64,000 nt of DNA from Parapedobacter sp051400755 (GTDB lineage Bacteria > Bacteroidota > Bacteroidia > Sphingobacteriales > Sphingobacteriaceae). The notes beneath the pieces were generated by a model that was not told the DNA's origin, did no database searches, and was given only the letters and a program-made list of their open reading frames with translations. Made by a program: the position numbers and the translations under genes. The stretch is taken from NCBI RefSeq assembly GCF_051400755.1, contig NZ_JBLFFL010000002.1, positions 310,001 through 374,000 of the forward strand, given 5' to 3'. Positions within the stretch are counted from its first letter, which is position 1, and each line of letters opens with the position of its first letter. Positions 17,524-26,991 of the stretch are shown here, one piece after another.

Positions 17524-18660
17524 ATGCGCATCCTGATCGCTCCCAATGCTTTCAAACATGCACTGGATGCCCAGGAGGTGGCCGTAGCCATCCAACAGGG
17601 CCTCTTGGCAAGCAGGTTGTCCTGCTCGTGTGAATGTTTTCCGATCGCCGACGGGGGCAATGGGACGGGTGCACTGCTGGTCGAGCGCTTGCACGGTGAG
17701 CGGGTGGAGGTGCTTGCGAATGATCCCTTGGGGAGGCCGCGTCGGACGTCATTTGGATGGATTGAGGAGGGGCATACGGCGATTATCGAGATGGCTGATG
17801 CATCGGGATTGCATTTACTGGCGCCGGATGAATTGGATCCACGCCAGGCCAGTTCGTATGGAACAGGTCAATTGATAAAAGCGGCGTTGGACCGCCACGC
17901 CCGGAGGATAGTCGTCGGTATGGGTGGCTCGGCTACGGTGGATGGCGGTGCGGGTATATTGGCCGCACTGGGTGTCCGGTTTATGGATGAGCGGGGGCAG
18001 GAGATCACGGATCTGCCGATCGGACTGCAACGATTGCAGGCGATCGACCGTTCGGCGATGGATGAACGGCTGCACCACTGTCAACTTATTGTCCTCTGCG
18101 ATGTGACGAACCCCTTGCTGGGGCCAACCGGTGCGGCCCGTGTTTTCGGTCCGCAAAAAGGCGCGACGCCTGAACTGGTGGAGCAGCTCGAAGCCATCCT
18201 GCAACGATTTGCAGCGGTGGTGCAAGCGGAAACAGGAACGGAAATAGCCGATATGATGTATGGGGGCGTAGCAGGGGGCGCCAGCGCAGGGTTAAAAGGG
18301 GTGCTGGGCGCCGAGTTGGTCAATGGCATTGACTATTTTCTCGAACTGACCCAATTTGAGCGATCGCTAAAAAAAAGCGACCTCGTGATCACAGGCGAGG
18401 GAAGTATTGACAGCCAGACGCTGCAAGGCAAAGCGCCCTTCGGTGTTGCCAAGATGGCGAAACAGCTCAACCTGCCGGTCATCGGATTGGCGGGATATAT
18501 TCCGGCGGAAATCGAACCCGGGTTAAATGCGTTTTTTGATACGCTGTTGCCAATCGGCAATGCACCTGCGACGTTAGACGAAGCCATCACGTCGACCGCT
18601 ACCAACCTCACGCGGACCGCTGAGCAGGTCGGCAATCTGCTTCACGCGCTACGTTCCTGA
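17524..18660 (+). CDS. Glycerate kinase (GlxK/GarK type)
   Basis: The 378-residue protein matches glycerate kinase along its full normal length. It starts with MRILIAPNAFKHALDAQEVA and shows PIADGGNGTG (residues about 40-50), VVGMGGSATVDGGAGILAALG (about 136-156), and late DLVITGEGSIDSQTLQGK. It phosphorylates D-glycerate, in this family usually to 2-phosphoglycerate, feeding glycolysis. It is 3 bases behind the hydroxyacid dehydrogenase, and together they convert hydroxypyruvate or tartronate semialdehyde to a glycolytic intermediate. Confidence 0.93.
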   Translation: MRILIAPNAFKHALDAQEVAVAIQQGLLASRLSCSCECFPIADGGNGTGALLVERLHGERVEVLANDPLGRPRRTSFGWIEEGHTAIIEMADASGLHLLAPDELDPRQASSYGTGQLIKAALDRHARRIVVGMGGSATVDGGAGILAALGVRFMDERGQEITDLPIGLQRLQAIDRSAMDERLHHCQLIVLCDVTNPLLGPTGAARVFGPQKGATPELVEQLEAILQRFAAVVQAETGTEIADMMYGGVAGGASAGLKGVLGAELVNGIDYFLELTQFERSLKKSDLVITGEGSIDSQTLQGKAPFGVAKMAKQLNLPVIGLAGYIPAEIEPGLNAFFDTLLPIGNAPATLDEAITSTATNLTRTAEQVGNLLHALRS

Positions 18661-18667
18661 CCAGCTG

Positions 18668-18698
18668 TTGCAATAACTGGTAAGAGTCCCTATCTTCG
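18668..18698 (+). promoter_or_regulatory. Candidate promoter of comEC
   Basis: TTG at 18668-18670, 20 bases, then TATCTTCG at 18691-18698 fit the Bacteroidota pattern with one change in the -7 box. The start codon follows 22 bases later. Confidence 0.55.
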
Positions 18699-18720
18699 CA
18701 ATAGATACAACCGTCAACCG

Positions 18721-20838
18721 GTGAAAACGCGACACGACAGCTACCGTGGTCACATTCCATTTGTACGTTTTCTGTTGGCCTTGCTGACGGGGATCGGCTG
18801 TGCGTACGCGCTGGTTCCGACACCGGGGCGATACACCTTCGCCTGGATCCTGATCGTCATCACGCTGCTCGCTTTTATCGGAATCGCGTGGATGACCCGT
18901 CTCCGCCAGCAGCGGTATTATGGTTGGCTTGGTCTCCTGATCCTGACCGCGCTGGCTGCCACGGGCTGTGTGCTGACCTGGCAATCCCATCCTTCGATTG
19001 CGGCTTCGCATTTCAGTCGGCATGGAGCACGTGTTATCCTGGGTTATGTGGATGATGAGCCGGTGATACGGGGCGGGTACCTGCGCGTTCCTTTTGCCGT
19101 GACCGACGTATATGATGGAAACGAACTCGTGAAAGCATCCGGCAGGCTGATGCTGACGGTGCCTGTGGGGGATAGCCTCGAGGGATGGTCATTGGACTAC
19201 GGCGATGAGCTCATCCTTCCTGCGGATGATCAGGAAGTACCGCCTCCGTATAATCCGGGCGAGCGGAATTATAAAAGCTACCTCGCAAATCAAGGGATGT
19301 GGCATCAAGCCTATATAGCGCCCGATGAGGTGGAGAAAATAGGAGAAGGCAAGGGCAATCCCTTGATCGCCTCCGCACTTGCCCTACGAAAACGGATGGT
19401 GGCGAAGTTTTCGCGCCACATTACTGATCGCGATGCGCGTGCTGTAGCAGCTACATTGATCTTGGGCTACCGCGCTGACTTGGAGGCCGAATTGCTCCGG
19501 GCGTTTTCGGCGACGGGTACGATTCATATCCTAAGTGTGTCGGGGATGCATGTGATCATGGTGTGCTGGGTGATGGCGAAGCTGCTTTGGTGGATGGGAC
19601 GCAACCGCACCCTCCGGAGGGTGCGGTTCATCGTATTATTGACAGCTGTGTGGGGCTATGCATTGCTTACCGGATTTTCGCCGTCGGTGTTGCGGGCCGC
19701 TATCATGATCAGCTTTGTCATCGCAGCCACCGCTTTGGGTCGGCGCAACCGGATATACAATAGCATTGCCGCGTCGGCATTCTTCCTGCTGTTATACCAT
19801 CCTCCGTTCATTGCTGATATTGGGTTTCAGTTGTCATACCTCGCGGTGACGGGCATTGTTTTCCTCCACCCGCGATTGCAGCGCGCCTTTCCGATCCGCA
19901 ACCGCCTCGTTAAGCCTATTTCGGATTATACCTGGATGTCCGTCGCTGCCCAGGTGGGCGCCGGACCGTTGGCTGCTTATTATTTTCACCAATTTCCGTT
20001 GTATTTCTTGTTCGCAAACTTATTTATCGTATTGCCTGCCAGTGGCATCATGTATCTCGGATTTGCGTTGTTGATGATGCCATCGGGACCCATAGCTGCG
20101 GGTATCGGTGCTGCGTTGGAGGAGCTGATTTTGCTGGTCAACGCCGCATTGCGCTATATTGAACAGTTGCCCAAAGCAAGCATCCAGGGGATTTATTTGA
20201 CCTGGTGGCAAAGTCTGCTGATTTACCTGATGGCGGTTGCGGTCACGTTGGCGTTGACCACCCAACGGAAACGTTGGGTTTATGGGTCATTAACGGTTAT
20301 TTCCCTTCTGGTGTTTGCTTCCTTCGTGACCGCTATCCAGCGGATCGGCCATCGGGAAGTGATTATTTTCAATGTCCGGCGGGCGCTGGCCATCGGTTTT
20401 ATCGCCGATGGAGAAGCATGGGTGTACAGCAATTTGGATTCCCTGGATGATCGGACGATCCGCTATGCGGTGCGACCCAAATTGGAAGCCAGCGTTCCGC
20501 TGGATGCCATCCACTTTGTGTCGCAGGATAGCCAATACCGTGCTCGGCAAGTGTACATCAACCGGCAAATCTTGCAGTTTGGCGGCACGCGGCTAATGGT
20601 GTATGATGGCGAAAAGATTTATAACGGACAGCTGGATGTGGATGTGCTCTTGATTCGAAATAATCCAGCCGTTTCCCTCGACAAGCTATTGGTCACCATC
20701 CGGTGTAAACAGCTGGTGGTGGATGGATCCAACTACGATTCGACGATCAGCCGCCTGAAAGATGAGGCCAATGCCGCGGGTATCCCGCTTTATGTGTTAA
20801 AGAATAATGTTGCCTATACATGGGCGGTACTCCACTGA
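18721..20838 (+). CDS. comEC: ComEC/Rec2 family competence protein
   Basis: The 705-residue protein begins at a GTG. Three or four membrane helices (about residues 10-85) precede the DUF4131 beta domain (about 95-200, with PPPYNPGERNYKSYLANQG). The competence core follows, with the family motif TGTIHILSVSGMHVIMV (about 262-278) and eight to nine more helices to about 545. The last 160 residues should be the metallo-beta-lactamase-like part, but I see no HxHxDH motif there, as is common in Bacteroidota homologues. The protein forms the inner-membrane channel for single-stranded DNA in natural transformation. It is convergent with the lipid A deacylase gene, 6 bases apart. Confidence 0.9.
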   Translation: MKTRHDSYRGHIPFVRFLLALLTGIGCAYALVPTPGRYTFAWILIVITLLAFIGIAWMTRLRQQRYYGWLGLLILTALAATGCVLTWQSHPSIAASHFSRHGARVILGYVDDEPVIRGGYLRVPFAVTDVYDGNELVKASGRLMLTVPVGDSLEGWSLDYGDELILPADDQEVPPPYNPGERNYKSYLANQGMWHQAYIAPDEVEKIGEGKGNPLIASALALRKRMVAKFSRHITDRDARAVAATLILGYRADLEAELLRAFSATGTIHILSVSGMHVIMVCWVMAKLLWWMGRNRTLRRVRFIVLLTAVWGYALLTGFSPSVLRAAIMISFVIAATALGRRNRIYNSIAASAFFLLLYHPPFIADIGFQLSYLAVTGIVFLHPRLQRAFPIRNRLVKPISDYTWMSVAAQVGAGPLAAYYFHQFPLYFLFANLFIVLPASGIMYLGFALLMMPSGPIAAGIGAALEELILLVNAALRYIEQLPKASIQGIYLTWWQSLLIYLMAVAVTLALTTQRKRWVYGSLTVISLLVFASFVTAIQRIGHREVIIFNVRRALAIGFIADGEAWVYSNLDSLDDRTIRYAVRPKLEASVPLDAIHFVSQDSQYRARQVYINRQILQFGGTRLMVYDGEKIYNGQLDVDVLLIRNNPAVSLDKLLVTIRCKQLVVDGSNYDSTISRLKDEANAAGIPLYVLKNNVAYTWAVLH

Positions 20839-20844
20839 TGATGC

Positions 20845-22029
20845 TCATCCCCGTCGCCGGCTCAAGGTATAACCAACGGTCCATTCGGCGAAATCGGCCA
20901 CCATCTTGTGTGCTTTGATGGATACGCCCGCATACGCATTATCCAGAAAACGGTAGCGCACACCCATTCTCAAAAAAACAGGATCCGTTTCGCCATTGAA
21001 GCGGTTGCGATGAACGTAGCAGCCCACGTTTCCGCTCAGGTAGAGCCTGCTGGTGAGCAGATGGTCAACAACAATGGCCGGTCCGCCGGAAAACAAATCA
21101 TCAAAAGATGCAGCATCATCGCCACTCATTTGCCGATCCTTTCCCGATTGGGAATAAAAAATATTGGCACCCATGCCCAAGCGCCACTTGTAGTTCAGTG
21201 AACGGTTCCAAAACACACCCAACGTTGATTTGAAATACCGCTTGCCGCCCTGATGGAGCTGTTTGACACCGGCGGCATAGGACAGGTCTATTTGATCGGC
21301 TGTTTCAAGCGGTGGTATCGTATCCGTACTGAAATCGATCCGCCCGGGCCGTGGCACATAGGTAAGGGCCACGGTCAGTGGCACCAGGTTGATGCCGGTA
21401 TTCGGTTTTTTGATGGCACCGTTCGAAAAATGATGAAACGCGAAACCCGCTCCGAGCTGAAAATAGTCGCTCAGTTTGTAGTTTGCTTGTAGGCCAAGGT
21501 CGATAAACACGTTTCGATGAGTTCCCAATAGTCCGTTGAACGGATTGTGTTCGGGGTCATAAGGTTCGAAATTGCTGGCTAAGCCCAAGGATATCCGATA
21601 GTTGAAATCCCATCGACGGAGTAACGCCGGTTTGATGGGAACAGCCACAAAGCCATATAAGGCATAGGGCGTGCCGATAGCTGCTTTACGAAAGGTGCTG
21701 GAATACAAACCAATACCATAAATCGGGTAATTGAACAGCTGGTGATAGATATCGGTCCCATGTTGGGTCTGCCAACCGATCTTGAGGTTAAGCCCATTGT
21801 AATAGATCTCACCCAGCTCTTCCCTTATCCGGTTGTTTTTATACAACATGCCGCCATTCTCGATTTCCAGCTGCAGGAGAATATGCGACATTTTAGTTCC
21901 CGACAGTTTGGATGATGCGTTTTTTGAATGCTCATATCGGGGAACGACCTGTGTCCACGCGGAATCGGGTATCAGTGAAAAGCAAAAAAGCAATGCTAAT
22001 ACCGCAAAATTTGATAAGCTCGGTAGCAT
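20845..22029 (-). CDS. PagL-like lipid A deacylase / acyloxyacyl hydrolase family barrel
   Basis: The 394-residue protein starts at 22029 with a signal peptide (MLPSLSNFAVLALLFCFSL..., cut near WTQ). A longer reading frame upstream has no signal-like start. The mature part is an outer-membrane barrel. The motif FHHFSNGAIKKPNTGIN holds the His-Ser pair of PagL-type lipid A 3-O-deacylases. PagL-like enzymes remove an acyl chain from lipid A in the outer membrane. The protein is longer than Pseudomonas PagL, as is usual in Bacteroidota. It is divergent from recQ, and CGAAGATA at 22062-22069 could be its -7 box (TATCTTCG) on the minus strand. Confidence 0.82.
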   Translation of the reverse strand: MLPSLSNFAVLALLFCFSLIPDSAWTQVVPRYEHSKNASSKLSGTKMSHILLQLEIENGGMLYKNNRIREELGEIYYNGLNLKIGWQTQHGTDIYHQLFNYPIYGIGLYSSTFRKAAIGTPYALYGFVAVPIKPALLRRWDFNYRISLGLASNFEPYDPEHNPFNGLLGTHRNVFIDLGLQANYKLSDYFQLGAGFAFHHFSNGAIKKPNTGINLVPLTVALTYVPRPGRIDFSTDTIPPLETADQIDLSYAAGVKQLHQGGKRYFKSTLGVFWNRSLNYKWRLGMGANIFYSQSGKDRQMSGDDAASFDDLFSGGPAIVVDHLLTSRLYLSGNVGCYVHRNRFNGETDPVFLRMGVRYRFLDNAYAGVSIKAHKMVADFAEWTVGYTLSRRRG

Positions 22030-22153
22030 ATATATGGATTTCGGGATGTGCCTTATGACTGCGAAGATATTGCCTTTTATGAAAATATTCGTCTTAGAAA
22101 TGTATTTTATTGGCTTAGCAGCGCGTGATGTGCGTACCAAATTACATTTTGTG

Positions 22154-22161
22154 TATGTTTG
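22154..22161 (+). promoter_or_regulatory. Candidate -7 box of recQ
   Basis: TATGTTTG matches TAnnTTTG and lies 21 bases before the recQ ATG. No clear -33 box is visible at the right distance. Confidence 0.45.
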
Positions 22162-22182
22162 GGTGGTGGAAGTTTACGGGCA

Positions 22183-24069
22183 ATGAAGAGTATCGCTATT
22201 CTCCGAAAATACTGGAAACATGAGTCGTTCCGACCCCTGCAGGAAGCGGTGATCGATGCGGTGCTCGCGGGGCGCGATACGTTGGCATTGATGCCTACGG
22301 GCGGCGGCAAGTCTATTTGTTTTCAGGTACCGGCCTTAGCCAAAGAGGGGATATGCATCGTGGTGACGCCGCTCATCGCATTGATGAAAGATCAGGTAGA
22401 AAACCTGAAGGCCAAGGGCATCGAGGCGATGGCCATCTTTTCGGGTATGACCCGGCGCGAGGTGGACATTGCCCTCGATAACTGCATCTATGGCCCCATC
22501 AAATTTCTGTACCTTTCGCCCGAACGGCTGGCGAGCGAGCTGGTGCAGGAGCGGATCCGCCACATGAATGTCAACCTATTCGCAGTCGATGAGGCCCACT
22601 GCATTTCGCAGTGGGGGTATGACTTCCGGCCCTCGTACCTGAACATCGTTTCCTTGCGCGCCCTGCATCCCAAGGTGCCTTTCCTGGCGCTCACCGCCAC
22701 GGCCACGGCTAAGGTGGTGGATGACATCCAAGTGAAACTGGCCTTTGCCGACAGGCATGTATTGAAGAAAAGCTTTTTCCGCGAGCACCTCGCCTATATG
22801 GCGTTCGATGAGGAAGACAAGATGGGACGGCTATTGCGCATCATCCGCAAGCTCGGGGGGAGCGGCATTGTATACGTGCGCAATCGGCGCGAGACACAGG
22901 AGGTGACCCGCATACTCCTGCACGAGGGGATTTCGGCCAGCTTTTACCATGCGGGTCTGGAGACGGCCGAACGGGCGCGCAGACAGGAGGCGTGGAAAGA
23001 CAACAGCGTGCGGGTAATCGTGGCCACTAACGCTTTCGGAATGGGCATCGATAAGCCTGATGTACGTTTTGTCGTTCACCTGGATTTGCCTGATTCGCTT
23101 GAAGCATATTACCAAGAGGCCGGTCGCGCTGGTCGCGACGGCAAAAAATCATATGCCGTGCTGCTGCATCACCCGAGCGACCGAGATCGCTTGCGGGCAA
23201 CCTTCGACCTGAACTTTCCACCGATCGAATTCATCAAGCAGGTGTACCAGCAGCTGGGCAATTATTACCAGCTGGCCTATGGGGCGGGGGCGGGACTTAC
23301 CCTGGATTTTGATGTGGCCGATTTCTGTGCCCGGTATGCGTTTGATGTCATCATGACGCTCAGCGCCCTAAAATTCCTCGAGCGCGACGGCTGGGTCGCC
23401 GTGAGCGAAACGGTGTACCTGCCTTCGCGGGTCAAATTGGAGGCCAGCCAGCAGGATCTGTATCGGTTTCAGGTGGAAAATGCAGCCTATGACGGATTCA
23501 TCAAAGTCCTGCTACGGAGCCATGGCGGTGCATTTGACTATTTCGTCCCCATCCGCGAATACGATTTGGCCCGCAAGATGGGCAAACCCGTGGCGGCCAT
23601 CATGGAGACGCTGGCCTACCTCCAGAAGATGCAGATCTTGACTTATCTTCCGCAGACGGATAGCCCGCAGCTGCAGTTTCTGCAGCCGCGCGTCGATAAT
23701 AGTCGCCTGCATATCGACCGTCGATATATCGAGGAACGGAAGGCAACCAAACGCACGCAACTGGAGGCGGTCTTCCGTTACCTGGACGGGGCGCGTTGCC
23801 GTAGCGTGGAACTGCTGGCGTATTTTGAAGAGCGGACGCCGAAGCCCTGCGGCATATGCGACCGGTGCTTGAAGGCCGACCAACAGAAAAACCTCGCCGA
23901 CCGCCTGATGGCCGAACTGACGGAGGTGCTGGCCGGAGGCCCGATGACCATCGATAAGCTGGTGATGGCGATGCGCGCTGGCGACGAGGACGCCCGATTG
24001 GCGTTTATCCGCGAGCGGCTGGATGAAGGGCGGCTCAAGGTGAATGGCGATCGGTATTATTTAAGTTAG
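22183..24069 (+). CDS. recQ: ATP-dependent DNA helicase RecQ
   Basis: The 628-residue protein carries all superfamily 2 helicase motifs. FRPLQ is motif 0, ALMPTGGGKSICFQVPAL is motif I, DEAHCISQWGYDFRPSY is motif II, and ATNAFGMGIDKPDVRFVVH and YYQEAGRAGRDG are motifs V and VI. The RecQ C-terminal zinc site is seen as Cys at CRSVELLAYF and CGICDRC. The last 60 residues replace the usual HRDC domain with a short winged-helix-like tail. It unwinds DNA during repair and fork restart. I choose the ATG at 22183; a TTG 8 codons earlier falls on the promoter box. Many Bacteroidota carry two RecQ types; this is the shorter one. Confidence 0.95.
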   Translation: MKSIAILRKYWKHESFRPLQEAVIDAVLAGRDTLALMPTGGGKSICFQVPALAKEGICIVVTPLIALMKDQVENLKAKGIEAMAIFSGMTRREVDIALDNCIYGPIKFLYLSPERLASELVQERIRHMNVNLFAVDEAHCISQWGYDFRPSYLNIVSLRALHPKVPFLALTATATAKVVDDIQVKLAFADRHVLKKSFFREHLAYMAFDEEDKMGRLLRIIRKLGGSGIVYVRNRRETQEVTRILLHEGISASFYHAGLETAERARRQEAWKDNSVRVIVATNAFGMGIDKPDVRFVVHLDLPDSLEAYYQEAGRAGRDGKKSYAVLLHHPSDRDRLRATFDLNFPPIEFIKQVYQQLGNYYQLAYGAGAGLTLDFDVADFCARYAFDVIMTLSALKFLERDGWVAVSETVYLPSRVKLEASQQDLYRFQVENAAYDGFIKVLLRSHGGAFDYFVPIREYDLARKMGKPVAAIMETLAYLQKMQILTYLPQTDSPQLQFLQPRVDNSRLHIDRRYIEERKATKRTQLEAVFRYLDGARCRSVELLAYFEERTPKPCGICDRCLKADQQKNLADRLMAELTEVLAGGPMTIDKLVMAMRAGDEDARLAFIRERLDEGRLKVNGDRYYLS

Positions 24070-24158
24070 GTGCGGGTTTTTCTGTTGATTGACCATCATT
24101 TTTTGACTACATTTCATCTGTCAAATATGCACTCAGTGGCAGATGAGAGAGCGATAAA

Positions 24159-24182
24159 TTGCCGCTTGCATATGCAGGGCAA
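24159..24182. repeat. Nested inverted repeat upstream of icd
   Basis: TTGCC (24159-24163) and GGCAA (24178-24182) enclose the palindrome TGCATATGCA. The site lies 60 bases before the icd -7 box. Ten of its bases (GCTTGCATAT) recur in the inverted repeat at the ddl promoter (58101-58110). Confidence 0.45.
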
Positions 24183-24241
24183 TTACTCACGTTGCATTTT
24201 GTTTTTTTAAACAGGTGTTCGTGAATACAAAGCATTTTACC

Positions 24242-24249
24242 TAAGTTTG
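24242..24249 (+). promoter_or_regulatory. -7 box of icd
   Basis: TAAGTTTG is a perfect TAnnTTTG box 57 bases before the icd start. The -33 region is weak (TTCG at 24218-24221). Confidence 0.55.
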
Positions 24250-24306
24250 CTCCCATTCATGAAGACAAATAACCTTTCGCACTACTAATTTTGATTAATA
24301 CGTCGT

Positions 24307-26523
24307 ATGTCTAAAAACGCCACCATTCATTACACCAAAACAGACGAGGCTCCGTCGTTAGCCACCTATTCGTTTTTACCCATTGTCAACGCATTTACCG
24401 CCCCGGCCAATATTTCGGTCGTGGAAAAGGATATTTCATTAGCAGGCCGGATCATCGCCATTTTCTCGGATCACCTCACCGACGCCCAGAAAACGGGCGA
24501 TGCCTTGAGCGAACTGGGTCAGCTGGCTACCACGCCGGAAGCCAATATCATCAAACTGCCCAATATTTCGGCGTCTATTCCCCAATTGAAGGAGGCGATC
24601 ACCGAGTTGCAATCCAAAGGATACGCCGTGCCTACTTATCCGGAAGAACCCAAAACAGACGAGGAGAAGGAGATCAAGGCCCGGTACGCCAAAGTACTCG
24701 GCTCTGCCGTCAACCCCGTATTGCGTGAAGGAAATTCGGACCGCCGCGCACCGCGGGCGGTGAAGAACTACGCCAAGCAGCATCCGCATTCCATGGGCGC
24801 GTGGACAGCGGACTCCAAAACCGGAGTGGCGTCAATGGCTGATGGCGACTTCTATGGCAGCGAAAAATCGGTTACCGTGCAGCAGGAAACCACCTTTACC
24901 ATCGAGTTTGTCGGTGAGGATGGAACGAAGACACCGCTGAAAGCGCCGGCCAAACTGCTCGCGGGCGAGGTAATTGATTCCGCGCGGATGAGCATCAGCG
25001 CATTGAAGGCGTTTGTTGCGCAGCAGATCAAGGCAGCTAAAGCGACGGGCGTGCTGTTGTCGGCACACCTGAAAGCCACCATGATGAAAGTGTCCGACCC
25101 GATTATCTTCGGCGCCATCGTGGAGGTATATTTTGCGGAAGTGTTTCAGCGATATGCGGGTTTATTTGATGCGTTAGGCGTGGATACGCGCAACGGTTTA
25201 GGCGAGGTGTATGCCAAAATCGAAGGCCATCCGCAAGCCGAAGAGGTGAAGGCTGCATTGGCCGAAGCCATGGAAAACGGACCGGACTTGGCGATGGTCA
25301 ATTCGGATAAGGGCATTACCAACTTGCACGTGCCTTCTGATATCATTGTAGACGCTTCCATGCCGGCGATGATCCGTAGTTCCGGCAAGATGTGGGACAA
25401 AAACGGCGAATTGCGGGACACCCTTGCGCTCATTCCCGATCGTTCGTATGCCGGGATATATGTGGCTACCATCGACGATTGCAAGCGGCATGGCGCGTTT
25501 GACCCGTCCACGATGGGTTCGGTGTCCAACGTCGGCTTGATGGCTCAAAAGGCAGAAGAATACGGGTCGCATGATAAGACCTTCCAAGCCACCGCGAAGG
25601 GCACCATTCAGGTCACCGATGCCAACGGCAATGTGCTCATGGCGCAGGAGGTGGAGACCGGCGACATTTTCCGGATGTGCCAGACCAAGGATGCTCCCAT
25701 CCGCGATTGGGTAAAGCTGGCGGTGAACCGGGCGCGTTTATCCCATACGCCAGCCGTATTCTGGTTGGATGAAAACCGCGCGCACGACCGGCAGATCATT
25801 GCAAAGGTCACTGCTTATCTGAAGGAACACGATACGGATGGCTTGGATATCCGCATGCTGAACCCTGTCGAAGCCACCAAATTCTCATTGGAGCGCATCC
25901 GCAGGGGAGAAGATACCATCTCCGTGACGGGTAATGTATTGCGGGATTACCTGACGGATCTGTTCCCGATCCTGGAATTGGGCACCTCGGCCAAGATGCT
26001 GTCCATTGTTCCCTTGATGAATGGCGGCGGCCTGTTCGAAACCGGGGCCGGCGGTTCGGCACCTAAGCACGTGGAGCAGTTTCTCCAGGAGGGATACCTC
26101 CGCTGGGATTCCCTGGGCGAGTTTCTCGCGCTGGCTGTTTCACTGGAGCACGTGGGACAAACCCTCGGCAACGCCAAGGCCTTGGTACTGGCAGAGGCGC
26201 TGGACACGGCGACCGAGAAATTCCTCGAAAACGATAAATCCCCCGCACGCAAAGTCGGGCAAATTGACAATCGGGGCTCGCACTTCTACCTCGCATTATA
26301 CTGGGCGGAAGCCCTGGCAGCACAGGAGCAAGACACCGAGATCCGGACCATATTCACGCCGATTGCCGACGCATTGAAAACCAATGAACAGCGGATCAAC
26401 GACGAACTGATCGGCGCACAAGGGAAACCGCAGGACATCGGCGGATATTATTTTCCGGATGATGCATTGGCCAGCAAGGCAATGCGGCCAAGCGCCACAT
26501 TCAATGCCATCATCGGCTCATAA
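24307..26523 (+). CDS. icd: NADP-dependent isocitrate dehydrogenase, monomeric type
   Basis: At 738 residues the protein has the length of the monomeric (IDH-II) class, about twice the dimeric subunit. The N-terminal MSKNATIHYTKTDEAPSLAT, the conserved EGNSDRRAPRAVKNYAKQHP (about 139-158), the ATMMKVSDPIIFG segment and the late GTSAKMLSIVPLMNGGGLFETGAGGSAPKH region are diagnostic. It oxidises isocitrate to 2-oxoglutarate in the TCA cycle with NADP. The ATG at 24307 gives the standard N-terminus. The stop is 3 bases from the convergent YciI-like gene, and the likely terminator lies inside that gene. Confidence 0.96.
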   Translation: MSKNATIHYTKTDEAPSLATYSFLPIVNAFTAPANISVVEKDISLAGRIIAIFSDHLTDAQKTGDALSELGQLATTPEANIIKLPNISASIPQLKEAITELQSKGYAVPTYPEEPKTDEEKEIKARYAKVLGSAVNPVLREGNSDRRAPRAVKNYAKQHPHSMGAWTADSKTGVASMADGDFYGSEKSVTVQQETTFTIEFVGEDGTKTPLKAPAKLLAGEVIDSARMSISALKAFVAQQIKAAKATGVLLSAHLKATMMKVSDPIIFGAIVEVYFAEVFQRYAGLFDALGVDTRNGLGEVYAKIEGHPQAEEVKAALAEAMENGPDLAMVNSDKGITNLHVPSDIIVDASMPAMIRSSGKMWDKNGELRDTLALIPDRSYAGIYVATIDDCKRHGAFDPSTMGSVSNVGLMAQKAEEYGSHDKTFQATAKGTIQVTDANGNVLMAQEVETGDIFRMCQTKDAPIRDWVKLAVNRARLSHTPAVFWLDENRAHDRQIIAKVTAYLKEHDTDGLDIRMLNPVEATKFSLERIRRGEDTISVTGNVLRDYLTDLFPILELGTSAKMLSIVPLMNGGGLFETGAGGSAPKHVEQFLQEGYLRWDSLGEFLALAVSLEHVGQTLGNAKALVLAEALDTATEKFLENDKSPARKVGQIDNRGSHFYLALYWAEALAAQEQDTEIRTIFTPIADALKTNEQRINDELIGAQGKPQDIGGYYFPDDALASKAMRPSATFNAIIGS

Positions 26524-26526
26524 TGG

Positions 26527-26991
26527 TTAGGGTTTTACCTTCGTTACCTTGTCGCTCAGCTTCAGGTAAGTAGGTAAGGCAGCAGAACCATACCATTCAA
26601 AAAGCTCCACTTCAAGGAGCTTTTCTTTTACGGCGGGATCCGTCTGCAACAGGGCGGATACCTCCTGTTTGTCCTTTGAATCAAAGACAAACAGTCCGCG
26701 GTAGGCGCGGTCATTTTCGCCAAATGGTCCGGCGATGATCAATTTTTTCATTTCGACAAGCCGGTTGATATTATCCATATGCCCCCTGAACAGCTCACCG
26801 ATTTTCTGTTGATCGTCGATCTTGGCCGGTCCGGTTTTCAGGATTACGAAAACATAGGATTTCATACCATATTCGTCCGCGCCCAATGAATCGGCCAGCG
26901 CCTTGTCGTAACCGGGATTGGTGGTTTGTGCCACTGCGGCGCTGCACCACAGTGCGCCGATAGCAAATAGTAACAATGATCGTTGGCTCAT
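26527..26991 (-). CDS. YciI-like protein with signal peptide
   Basis: The 154-residue protein has a signal peptide (MSQRSLLLFAIGALWCSAAVAQ) followed by one YciI-like ferredoxin-fold domain. Visible YciI features are YVFVILKTGP, the His-containing FRGHMDNINRLVEMKKLIIAGPF and the conserved RGLFVFDSKDKQEV. YciI-like domains may act on or bind small molecules, but the function is not known and exported versions even less so. The gene overlaps the end of the YdeI-like gene upstream by 4 bases, so they form an operon. Its 3' part contains a hairpin that may end icd transcription from the other strand. Confidence 0.8.
   Translation of the reverse strand: MSQRSLLLFAIGALWCSAAVAQTTNPGYDKALADSLGADEYGMKSYVFVILKTGPAKIDDQQKIGELFRGHMDNINRLVEMKKLIIAGPFGENDRAYRGLFVFDSKDKQEVSALLQTDPAVKEKLLEVELFEWYGSAALPTYLKLSDKVTKVKP
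26600..26630 (+). terminator. Candidate icd terminator inside the convergent gene
   Basis: AAAAGCTCC (26600-26608) and GGAGCTTTT (26616-26624) form a perfect 9-base stem with a 7-base loop, followed by CTTTTA on the plus strand. It lies 77 bases beyond the icd stop, within the coding sequence of the YciI-like gene. Confidence 0.55.
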
